Shown: piece by piece, positions 45,401 to 55,212 of the stretch
How positions within the stretch are numbered: the first letter of the stretch is position 1
How the letters are laid out: every line of letters begins with the position of its first letter
Assembly: GCA_018340375.1 (NCBI GenBank)
Contig: JAFFJZ010000041.1
Location: 1,612,001-1,676,000, forward strand
DNA: 64,000 nt
DNA from: Gonatopus flavifemur
Taxonomy: Eukaryota; Arthropoda; Insecta; Hymenoptera; Dryinidae
Direction of reading: 5' to 3'
The notes under the pieces: generated by a model
What the model was told of the DNA's origin: nothing
What the model saw: the letters and a program-made list of their open reading frames with translations, nothing else
Databases searched by the model: none
Program-made: the position numbers and the translations under genes

Positions 45401-48400
45401 ATTTCTGTGACGTTTATTCCAAGACGAATGAAAATCATATCCAAATCAAGCCAAATTTGATTCTAATATAATTGTATCTCTGAAAATGCAATCCATTTGA
45501 ATCTTTAATCCTTCCAAATACTGAATTGAGTATATCATTTTTGATTCATGTATTGAATTTTCAAGTCGTCATCATTCTATTCATTTTGATACTGATTGCG
45601 GTATAGACATTGAATCCGGTCCAATTATTCTGCATTCCCTATCCATTTCAATCTGAAATTCGAAATACGTCCCTTTTTCAATCGGATTCCTCAAAACCGA
45701 TGATCTGTATGGATTTCAAGTGAAGAGAAAATCCTATCCAATTCAATCCAAATTTCATTTCAATATAACTTTGTTCATGAAGGTGTAACAAAATTTAATA
45801 CATTTTTATCCATTTGAATCTTTATCCTCCTCAATCCAAAATTCGGTATATAATTTTTGATCTATGTAATGAATTTTCAAGCCGTAATTATTCAATCCAT
45901 TTCTATACTGATTACGGTATAGACATTGAATCCGTTTCAATCATTTTTTATTTCCTATCCATTTTGATCATAAGTTCGGAATACGATTGTTTTTCAATCG
46001 AATTCCTGAAAACCGATAATCTGTATGAATTCCAAGTGTAGAAAAAGCCTATCCAATTCAATCCAAATTTCATTTCCAATACAAGTGTATTGTTGAAAAT
46101 TCAATGAAATTTGATTTATTTGTATGTATTTGAATCTTCAATTCTTTCTCATCCTGAATTCTGTATACAATGGAATCTCGCAATAACACAACTCTTCTTC
46201 TTTTTCATTCACGGTTTCTGCCGTGCGTTAAAGAGAGCGGGGTAACATTTCTATTGCGAGGTTGTATAGTGTATACTTTTTATTCCATGGAATGAAATTC
46301 AGGATTGGGAATGAATTGAAGACTCAAATGAATACAAATGTAATCAAGTTTCTTACGCTTTCAAGAATGAAGTTATATTGGAATCAAATTTTGATTGAAT
46401 TGTATAGAATTTTTCTTCATTTGGAATCCATACCGATTAAAGGTTTTCAGGAATTTGATTGAAAAACAATCTTATTCCGAATCTGTGATTGAAATGGATA
46501 GAGAATTAGAAATTATTGAAACGGATTCAATGTCTATACCGTAATCAGTATAAAAATGGATTGAACGATGACGACTTGAAAATTCATTACATGGATCAAA
46601 AATTATATACCGAATTTTGGATTGAGGAGGATAAAGACTCAAATGGATGAAAATGTATGAAATTTTGTTACACGTTCATGAATAAAGTTATATTGGAATG
46701 GAATTCGAATTGAATTGGATAGGATTTTCTCTCCACTTGGAATCCATGCAGATCATCGGTTTTGAGGAATCCAATTGAAAAAGAATCTAATTCCGAATCC
46801 AAGATTGAAATGGATAGGGAATAAAAAATTATTAAAACAGATTCAATGTCTATATCGTAATCAGTATAAAAATGGATTAAATGACCATGACTTGGAAATT
46901 CATAACATGCGATAGAAATTATATACTGAATTCAACATTGAGATGGATTACAGATTCGAATGGATAAAAATGTATTGAATTTCCTTACATTCCCATGAAT
47001 ACGATTATATCAGAATGAAATTTGGATTGTATTGGATAGACTTTTTATTCATCTTGGAATAGGCGTCATAGAAATGAATTTGAATGGATTCAGTTGGATA
47101 GAATTCCAATCCATTCCAATCCATTCCTATTCTCCATTTTCACTAGGGATGTTACGCGATCATGTTCTATATATTATCTGCGATGTTTTCAATTTGTCAA
47201 AGAATTTCATTGTCACTACGGAAACACCTTTTACTTACCCTTCATAATTTGGATTGATATACTTCTTCTTGACGGAAATTGTTTGTTTACAACAAGACCC
47301 AGAATCAGAATCACTAGAACCGGAGACAATTCTTATCGTCCGAGAATTCTCCGGTTGGGCGCAAAACGCGGAAGTTATTACCCATTCCCTGTTCAAGATC
47401 GCACCCGTACAAGAAGGTCCCTGAAGAGATTCAACTCGTACAACGTATGGGGAGTTTGAGCGTACTGCGACTTCATCTCGTTGGATACATCTGAAAATAC
47501 CAATCCATAATTTCTGAATATAGTTTAAATGGAAAAACATCTGTTTCCATACAGCACAAGAGTTCCCGCAAAGAGCTTCCGTTATGCTAATCAATATGCA
47601 TTCATTATGAACATTTGGAATTCTAAACGCCTTCTTGATGAACAACTTAATGTTCAGAAAGAGATTTCATCCCTGGTGGAAAAATTTCGTTGAATTTTGT
47701 TGAAGTTCCTTCACTTTTGGAACATTCGATTTTCATTGAAAGAAACAAAATTTCGGTAAAATTCAATAATTGTCGACAAAATTCATTAACTTCTGATAAC
47801 ATTTGTTGACTTCAATGGAAGTTCAATCAAAGTTTAAGGATTTTCATTGAGGAAATATTGCTGTGTCAAAAATAAACAAAATTCAACAAAATTTTTCCGC
47901 TAGAGATGCACTTAGGGAAAAATTTGGTTCCCATAACCATGTTTTTGAGTTTCATCATGTCATGTAATGGTCTGTCTACATAACCAACGTAAACGTAAGA
48001 ACGGATGCGCAGAAACAGTATATGTTTTCCGCAGTCGTTTACGTTTACGTTCTCCGTTTTTTCTGTCTATGTAGACAGACCATAATTGTGAAGACCAGAT
48101 TTATGTGATTTTGTTTCGTTTCCCTGATTATCATAATCAAATTTCAAGTCAAATCTTTTACCATGCGAGCATTGTTTCTGTTACCATGTTGCTTTTTCTC
48201 TTAGAGTGATGAATTTTCCAGTCATTCAGTACGTTTTCACTTTGAATTCATTATTGGGCGCATAACGAGAACTATTCAAGAGGTCTTTGGGAAATCTTTG
48301 TGAAATCAAATTGATTATTTGTGCTGTCTGGGTTGTCAGATTTAGCGAATGCAGATGGCGGACATGCTATGACTATAAAATACATTACAAAATTTTCAAA

Positions 48401-49639
48401 GTATAGCTCTCACAGGCTACGAAATAGAAAAATATATTATTATCTTAGATAGGTTTGAGATTTTTTAAAAGAAGCAGTAAAAGATGAAATATCAAAAATT
48501 CAAATGTAAACATATAATTGTATTAAAAATGACTTGAGAGAGATAAATTTCCTGCCAATGATGGTGGTGGTATATGTTTAGTTCTTACAACGTCAGAAAA
48601 AATCCCTACACACGTTGTGCGAATGAATTTTTCTCACGCAGCAAGAATTGACCAAGTAATTATGTTATAGAATATTTATTACTCTCACAGCACTCGGAGG
48701 TCTTTAAAACGTTCTAAGGACATCCGAATATGTTTTAAACGTCCAAGGATCATAGTGCTGTTAGGATACATATTAATTCTCATATTATGACACTTCAATT
48801 AATTCAATCAAAATATCATTCCATACATCACTCCTTTGATTCAAGTGGAAGTGCTGTACAGAGCGATATTTTGATGAAACAGAAGCGTTGGTCATAAACG
48901 ATTTGATTGCCGCCACGACGCCAGTATCACCCCAATATAAGATGAACATGAAATAAAAGTGAATGAAGATAGGCAGGTATGAAAGGAATGATATGATACA
49001 AGTGTAGATGATGAGGATGGTGCAGATGGAATGGAAGCAATAACAGAATGTACAGGTATGACTATCCCTGATTGAAAGATCTGATTGATTCCTATTGATT
49101 CCGATGCAGAAACTTAATTTAACACAATAAAAAAGATGGAATTAATGGGTTTGAATTGTGTTTCTGCACCTGAATCAATAGAAATCAATCGGATTCTTCA
49201 ACCAGATATGGTAGGAAAAATGAGCGATTGACTTCATCAGGTAAGCATCCCTAGTGGAGAAATGTCGCTGGAAATCACTGAAATTTTCAGAGGATTTCAG
49301 AGGTGTTCATAATTTCTCAGAGAATATCAGCAATTCTCAGAAAAATTCGAAGTTTTTCAGAGAAATTCATAAATATTCAGAAAAATTTTCAGTGGAAAAA
49401 CATGCTCAATACGTGAAAGTTTTTCAAAGTTTCTCAAGCTTTTTTAGAGTTTGAAAAAGTCTTCATAGTTTTTCAGAATTTTTCAAATCCTTTGAGGTTT
49501 TTTTCAAAGATTCTCAGAGGAACATTTTTCACCCTGTAATACTTCTGCATTATTTTGATTTATCATTGAACAGAACTTACCCAACTGTTGCAAGTGCAGA
49601 TACCAACAGAATAGCGTACACAGCGGTTCGTGGAAACAT
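42095..49639 (-). CDS. Secreted S1-family serine-protease homologue, catalytically dead
   Basis: Four exons: 49639-49581, 47490-47239, 43054-42766, 42400-42095; all introns GT-AG, phases 2, 2, 0; 301 aa. Residues 1-17 are a signal peptide. The trypsin fold is clear: SPYVVRVES, CTGAILNREWVITSAFC, WVDNVALLQLEDPLTFNDYVLPIGI, IYCGL, NDYGAPLI and WIQSVTGID. At the catalytic His the motif is SAFC (Phe), at Asp it is NVALL (Asn), and GDSGGP is NDYGAP (Tyr for Ser). It lacks an IVGG-type activation site (RDEVAVRSN instead). Inferred role: non-enzymatic secreted binding/regulatory protein. A 40-residue tail after the fold is unusual. Confidence 0.85.
42766..43054 (-). CDS. Protease homologue exon 3
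   Basis: Acceptor TTTTCCAG, donor GTAAGA. Contains the Asp-position motif VDNVALLQLED, PIGIAHPRVF, and cysteines in MDCRDT and IYCGLRN. Confidence 0.83.
43055..44791 (-). other. Intron 2 of the protease homologue, distal part
   Basis: Holds an inverted-repeat element at about 44187-44781 (GGGGAAGTGCGCCTAATTTG ... CACACTTACCC) and a G run at 43866. The open frames at 43377-43791 have no recognised domain. No further exon seen. Confidence 0.45.
44792..47148. mobile_element. Long fold-back element, CCCTAGTG ends, AT duplication
   Basis: 2357 bp inside intron 2. Left CCCTAGTGAAAATCGAGG, right CCATTTTCACTAGGG, flanked by AT. Each arm has two ~317-bp tandem units (TATTGAATTTTCAAG at 45551 and TAATGAATTTTCAAG at 45867; complements near 46574 and 46892), so four copies in a 2+2 head-to-head pattern. 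Non-coding. Confidence 0.88.
47239..47490 (-). CDS. Protease homologue exon 2 (N-terminal barrel)
   Basis: Acceptor TTTTCAG, donor GTAAGT. Holds the N-terminal start GCIQRDEVAVRS and the His-position motif SAFC, then a Ser/Asp-rich loop (SGSSDSDSGSC) and KYINPNYEG. Confidence 0.85.
47671..47905. mobile_element. MITE, CCCTGGTGGAAAAATTTCG ends, AT duplication
   Basis: 235 bp in intron 1, right end AAATTTTTCCGCTAGAG, flanked by AT. Interior has GTTGAA / TTCAACA repeats. Confidence 0.8.
47967..48084. mobile_element. Short palindromic MITE, ATGGTCTGTCTACATA ends
   Basis: 118 bp, ATGGTCTGTCTACATA ... TATGTAGACAGACCAT, with internal CGTAAACGTAAG / GTTTACGTTTACG arms. Duplication not resolved. Confidence 0.7.
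48090..49248. other. Intron 1 of the protease homologue
   Basis: From about 48940 it aligns with 4500-4680 of the paralogue, except for a hairpin insert at about 49065-49213 (GAATCAATAG.. / CTATTGATTC arms) missing there. No other gene. Confidence 0.5.
49249..49535. mobile_element. Inverted-repeat insert, CCCTAGTGGAGAAATG end
   Basis: Composed almost wholly of TTTCAGAG(A)AT and TTCTCAGA words. Absent from the paralogous intron at 4640-4670, so it inserted after duplication. Right end (TTTTTCACCCTG) is altered. Confidence 0.65.
49581..49639 (-). CDS. Protease homologue exon 1 (signal peptide)
   Basis: MFPRTAVYAILLVSALATV plus two bases of a Gly codon; donor GTAAGT at 49580. Same length and phase as the paralogous exon at 4681-4739. 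Confidence 0.85.
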
Positions 49640-49690
49640 TTTAAGAGATTGAAAGTAATCCAGCCAGGCTCAGAGTATTTATACAGGGTT
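49640..49690 (-). promoter_or_regulatory. Core promoter of the protease homologue (TATA + initiator)
   Basis: TATAAATAC at 49683-49675, initiator TTTCAATC with the start base predicted at 49650, ATG at 49639. Upstream GTGATAACCCTG matches GTGATCACCCTG at the paralogue. The 5' leader would be 11 nt. Confidence 0.65.
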
Positions 49691-52063
49691 ATCACAATAT
49701 GCATATACCAATATCCCATATAAAACTGATGAGTTGATGATATTGTGATGCAAATGAATTAATCGCTAGATTTATTTCGGCAATATAAACGTACGATTCA
49801 GGTGTTCAACTTTTCGTAGTGTACACATAATCATATTGAACTCTTTGTGCTACCTGCTTTAAGATTATTCACATCTATGATAACTCGGGATTCCTCCATT
49901 GTTCCATCCCATATTGGTTGACTGAATAAATTATTACACCTCCACCGATTGGCTTCGTATTTTTTTTTCAAAAACATATTTGCTCAACAGTCAAGTTATC
50001 TTTTCATATCTGGATTTTTTAGAATTTTGATAGCGTTGTCAGATAAGAAACGAAAAACAAAGATTCATTGATACCGTGATAGTTTGAATAATTATTTGCA
50101 CAGCATGAGTGATTGAAATAAAAAAACCGATAGAAGCTCAATTGGGAAAGAATTGAAAAAAAATAATACACGTGGACCTCACATTAGTCGACCAATGTGA
50201 CCACATGATTAGAAATCCTACGAAAGGAATAATAATGAATGAGGAACTGGTTTCGTCTTTGGAAAGACAAATCATGATGAATCTCAATCATGTGTGAACG
50301 ACGGGGCCCGCATTTTGATCAAAAAATTGTGCGAGGAAGGCCGATGTGCATACAGCCTAAAAATAGAATAAGGATTCAGATAGAAAAAATGTGTGAGTCT
50401 AATCTTCATTTTTTCGTTTCAATGGATAAAAGTGAACAATAAAGAGAGAAACTCAATTTCAGTTAGAATATGAGCGGAAATCAAGATATAACCAAAAGAA
50501 GACTTGTTGGAATTGAAGTCAGCCACTGAATAACTTCCTCAAACTCAAACAAGGAGATAGTTTACATAAATTCCTATTGAACTGAAATTCGAAGTGAATT
50601 GTTTCTAATGGAATGTGGTCGTCCATTGTTTTTTGTTTGACTCCACTCAACGTATCGTCACCTACCGACGATGAAAAATATGTTTGTCCCACGTCCTTGT
50701 TGAATTAACCTGTCTTAATGGTTGTAAAAATTGCCGTCAGAAATAGACAGACTCTCTGTCCGCATCTAATAGAATCAGTATGTGCATGGAGAAGATTGTA
50801 TGGTTGTTTCAACCAACCGTATAGCCCTATTTGGCTCAACCCAAATGTATGCTTGTTCGGACCAGGAATTTAATTGTGAAAAATAGATAATTGACAGCAT
50901 TAGATAGTTGACTGCATTTTTGGTCCGGATAGCCATGAGATTGGGATGAGCCAAATACAGCCATACGATCGGTTGAAACAACCATACAATTTCTCTGTGT
51001 GTTTTTGAAAAACAAATCCTCCTTCGCTGTAGAAGATCCGACTGAATGTGGCTGCATCTTAACGGCCATGGAGCTCTGAGAAAACGGGCAAAACTTTGCT
51101 ACATACTTTTCCAACAACTAAGCGATGAATAACATTTTTTATTATGCAATGATGGAGCATACTGCCAAGGTTTGACTTTGAATATAAATTGAAATTCCAA
51201 CGTAATATCATGAAAGTAAACATGAAAGAAAATAATTTGTGGAAATTATTGACATTTGTAGGTTATTATGTTGATAATCCTTTGCATAATTTTCAGGAAT
51301 CTTTCCCAGACTCAACCAAATATGCAAAGTCTAATCTTGGCACTATGTTCCATCACTGGATATAAAAAATCCTTATTTAATGCTCAGTTGTTGGAAAAGT
51401 ACATGGTAAAATTTTGCTCATTTTTCTGGAGCTCCATGGGCCCTAATTGGAAACTTGACTGAAATTCAACTTTTTCCATTTTGTTGGCATTTGTTTTTGG
51501 TGCTGACTTTCAGTGACAACAGGGCTAGTTTGGGCTCCATCTCAAAATAAGCTAATATTCAGGATGAAAGTGAGTTTCATTTTTCACTGTGTTCCATTCT
51601 TGTCCTCTGCGTTTAACTACTTCGCCATGTTACGGTTGTGATCAAGTGATGTGATCAATCATTTTACAACGGTAGTGACAATTCTATAGTGTGTGTAGTA
51701 TGAAATCGAAAACACATTTAGAAAACATTCTAGAGGAACTGAAAATGAATAAAAATTTCAGTATCCTCAGGAATTAGAATTGATTCAAACATGTGTGGAA
51801 ATTTTTGAGTAACAGTGTCGAAACCAAAAAATACGTTAGCAATGCGGTCGAAAACTACAGTAACAAGCTTTTACCCAGTCCGCATTACAAGTTGTTACAC
51901 CGAACTCGTGATGCATACTGTGCAATGAATAGAAAGCCTGAGATGATTTGATTGAATTCAAACTGTAAATAATTATATGGATACATTTATGTGTGTATAA
52001 AATATTGTTGTAGTGTCAGTGAATGAATTCTAACCTTATTTTCAGACATTTTGCACTAAATTA
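49690..52063. other. Duplicated upstream flank, copy B
   Basis: No gene. Aligns in blocks with 4760-4870, 13950-14510, 16229-16800 and 17485-17955. A MITE-like hairpin lies at about 50785-51005 (ATTGTATGGTTGTTTCAACC and complement). The open frames at 50775-51117 fall in that hairpin. Confidence 0.55.
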
Positions 52064-52225
52064 CACAGGCCAACAAAATGGTGCAAATTTTAGTAACAGA
52101 AACTAGTACACACTTTTCCGAAGCATTTTGCTACGCTGAATCCGAATCTGGCTGCAGAATTGCTCCATCCGTCAGGTTTCAGAGATATTTCCACTTAAAA
52201 GTGTAAAAAACACTGTTTTTCGACA

Positions 52226-52543
52226 CCCAAGCAGCAACGGAAGTTCAAAGTATATACGAAATAGAAATGTTCGTAGAATGTACGAATGAGATACGAAGAA
52301 CATATAATGAACGTTCATGGAATCTTCGAATGAGACTGTTTTAAATATACTTAGAACGTACATAGTACATTCGAAATGTACGATATTTATTCAATCGACG
52401 TTCGATTGACATACCGTCGTATATTCGATTACATACGTTCGATGAACATGCATAGCACCTATGAAACGGTCTCATTCGAATGTACATAGAACATATTTCG
52501 AATATTCTAAGAACGTTCATAGTATATTCTGGTGCTACTTGGG
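52226..52543. mobile_element. MITE, CCCAAGCAGCA family, CA duplication, copy 2
   Basis: 318 bp, flanked by CA. The homologous hairpin at about 28258 reads straight through (CGACATATTTGGGG), proving the insertion and its 2-bp duplication. Confidence 0.92.
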
Positions 52544-52799
52544 CATATTTGAGGTTATTGCAAGTCAAGAGGTAATTTTTTATCACAAAACTAGTAGGTG
52601 CCTCTCATAGTATGATTGATTCTCTTTCAAGTGCCGTTGGGTTTACTCAAATATCTGTGTTTTTCATTGAGATACGACAATTTGAAAATTGTGTTTCAAC
52701 ATATTTACTGAATACATGAACACAAATTTCAAATTGTTGTATCTCAATGAAAAACACAGATATTTGAGCAAACTCAACGGCGTTCGAAGGAGAATGGCC

Positions 52800-53380
52800 T
52801 ATATTTTCAGAATGAAATAAGTGAATATTCGGTTTGGCCGTCGACGTGGAAGCATGGCCGGGATATCCCCATGATTTCCTGCTCTTGGGTTATTGTAATG
52901 AACCCATTTTTCGTCCCCAGTCACAATGCGATGCAGAAATCCCTTCCGTCTTTGCCTTGCGAGCAGCTGTTCACAAACACACAAACGCCGTTCAACATCT
53001 CTCGGCTTCAACTCGTACGGCACCCAATTTCCTTGTTTCTGAATCATTCCCATGACTTTCAAACGTTTTGAAATGGCTGGTTGCGTCACTCCCAATGATC
53101 CTGCCAATTCTTGTTGCGTTTGACATGAGTCTTGATCAAGTAATGCCTCCAATTCTGCATCTTTGAAAACTTTCTCTCTTCCACCGCCATGCTGGTCTTC
53201 GACGTTAAAATCACCGTTCTTGAAGCGTTGAAACCACTCTCAGTACTTCCTTTCACTAATAGCGGCCTCATCATAGGTATTTGAGAGCATTCGATGAGCC
53301 TCAGCCGCAGGTTTCTTCATATTAAAGCAGAAAATTAAAACCTTCCGCAAATGACAAGAATTTGGCTGGTAAGCTGACAT
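52800..53380 (-). pseudogene. Mariner transposase fragment
   Basis: From ATG at 53380: CFNMKKPAAEAHRMLSNTYDEAAISERKY, in-frame TGA at 53242-53240, then EWFQRFKNGDFNVEDQHGGG, the second HTH TQQELAGSLGVTQPAISKRL, FLHRIVTGDEKWVHYNNP (first catalytic Asp), then a frameshift to KSWGYPGHASTSTAKPNIH. The rest of the DD34D core is missing after 52800. Confidence 0.92.
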
Positions 53381-53595
53381 GTTTAATCGAGAATAACTTT
53401 ATGATGCAGACACAAATCGACTGATATTTCGATGGCGTTATGTTTACAAATACCTAAGCTAATTGTATGACATCTATGATCTATTTATTTCAACTACCAC
53501 TTACCGCTACACCCATCTATTGCAAAACGGCGGAAGCAGAGTTATACACCTAATAGTTTCTGTTACTAAAATTTGCAAAATTTTGTTGGCTTGTG

Positions 53596-53847
53596 TTATC
53601 GATCAAACTCTAAATGGCCGACTATCAACCCGGGTAAAAATGCGAATCGGTCCATTACTGGCCCCGTTCAGGCCCTGGTTAGGAAGGTCTGGGCCCGGAC
53701 AGGGCCATTTTCAATCGGGGAAATTTCTGACTGGGAAGATATAAACTGCTGAAAATCAGCATATTATGTGATATAACTAGATTCAATGCGGTCATAACTG
53801 ATTTTTATCCCATAATCCGGTGGAAATCGTAGAATTGCTGATATTAG
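53596..53847. other. Duplicated flank with a ~110-bp insert
   Basis: Aligns with 17955-18070. About 53629-53740 (GGGTAAAAATGCGAATCGG ... GACTGGG, relatively GC-rich) is missing from that copy and so is an insertion of unknown type. Confidence 0.5.
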
Positions 53848-54729
53848 GGCAGTATTCTACTTCACAACTTTGAAACAAACGCTATTGTTGTGAATTTTTT
53901 CTGAGAATACTATTGAAGATACGGATGTAGGGTTTGAAATGCTTAATAAATATACTCTTGAAGTACTCAAAAAAAATTGTTTCCATCCATTTTATACATT
54001 TTTCATACATGTGAAGTATGGTCAAAGCCAACACCTTAAAAAGTAGGTAACGTTGCCGTGGTCGTAAAATCTTGCCGACGGATGGTCTGAAACAAAAAAA
54101 TCAAATAGTTTGATGTTCAGTATGACTCCACCCTAGTGAAAATGGAAGCAGAAGAAGGGTATGAAGCGACGCGGAAGAGTAAACGGAACAGTATCCAAGT
54201 GCAAAGAAAGCGGAAATTGAAACATTTTACGCTTCATTTGTTTCAATCTTCGCTTCCGACGAGCGGAACTTTTCACCAGAGCAGGAACCGATCTAACTAA
54301 AATATTTTATGTATGTGCAAAATCAAGAGAATGGCGGCTAAAATACGAAAGAAAAACAAACGCAATCTTTTTTTTCTTCCGTATGTTAGTCGCCATTTTG
54401 TTGATTTTGCACATACATCAAATATTCTAGTCAGATCGGTTCCTGGAGTCATAATGAACATAAAACTATTCGATTTTTTAGTTTCAGACCATCCGTCGGC
54501 AAGATTTTACGACCACAGCAAGGTTACCTACTTTTTGAGGTGTTGGCTTTGACCATACTTTACATGTATCAAAAATATATAAAATGGATGAAAAAAATTT
54601 TTTTTATGTACTTCAAGAGTATATTTATTCAGCATTCCAAACCCTACATCCATATCTTCAATAGTATTCTCAGAAAAAATTCACAAAAATAGCGTTTTTT
54701 TTCAAAGTTGTAAAAAGTGGAATACTGCC
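53848..54729. mobile_element. Palindromic TTAA element, GGCAGTATTC ends
   Basis: 882 bp, arms matching along their whole length around about 54370; GGCAGTATTC / GAATACTGCC ends, TTAA on the right and TTAG on the left. The left arm carries the 54131-54281 insertion. TTAA fits piggyBac or Kolobok. Confidence 0.82.
54131..54281. mobile_element. Nested MITE, CCCTAGTGAAAATGGAAGC ends, CA duplication
   Basis: 151 bp, CA on both sides. The right arm of the host palindrome keeps the uninterrupted ATGACTCCAGGAACCGATCT (as complement near 54438-54460), confirming the 2-bp duplication. Confidence 0.92.
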
Positions 54730-54733
54730 TTAA

Positions 54734-54945
54734 GGCGATTCACCACAAGCCAAGTTACTAGATCTCTCTCTCCAGTTTTCTCAGTAATCAATCAATAGAA
54801 TCAATTTTAATGAGCGGGTGCATCTTCTTAGGCTATTGAAAAAAATGCAGCTACTCATTATTTTCCATTTAATGTGTTCGTTTCTGAGAAAACTGGAGGG
54901 AGAAATTTGGAATCTAGTAACTTTTGCAGGGAGTAATGAATCCCC
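54734..54945. mobile_element. TTAA MITE, GGCGATTCACC / AATCCCC ends
   Basis: 212 bp between TTAA at 54730-54733 and 54946-54949. Arms CCAGTTTTCTCAG / CTGAGAAAACTGG. Sits immediately next to the preceding TTAA element, sharing one TTAA. Confidence 0.8.
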
Positions 54946-54949
54946 TTAA

Positions 54950-55212
54950 GCCTCCTTCGAAAATCAGTCGATCGTGGAATAAGAATTACTCCCTTGATGT
55001 GATTCAATAAGGTTTTTCGATAAAATCTTCCGTGCCTAATCGAAGAAAATCTATTGAGGCTCACTCAATTGCATCTCAATCGATTTGATGTGATTAGGAT
55101 ACATAGGTTTATTCAATTCCGAATACTACAAGTTTCTGTGAATCATTTTATTATTGCATCATTCAATTACACGCATGAAATTTGTGATCATTAAAAATTA
55201 TCGTCGAGGTCA
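54950..55212. other. Short intergenic stretch
   Basis: End of the duplicated block (CTTCGAAAATCAGTCGATCGTGG, compare 18083). Nothing else seen. Confidence 0.4.

Larger units (their letters stand above)
52064..53595. mobile_element. CACAGGCCAACAAAAT element, TTA duplication, composite
   Basis: 1532 bp. Left CACAGGCCAACAAAAT, inner TTTTAGTAACAGAAACTA; right TAGTTTCTGTTACTAAAA then ATTTTGTTGGCTTGTG. Flanked by TTA. Contains the same hairpin as the 28103 element's left end (52100-52790), a nested MITE (52226-52543), and a mariner fragment (52800-53380). The duplicated copy near 17955 (CAATTATTCATCAAACTC) has the empty site. Confidence 0.88.

Noticed and set aside
53463..53744. 93-aa frame after the mariner fragment
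   Set aside because: Crosses the right terminal repeat of the 52064-53595 element and a later insertion.
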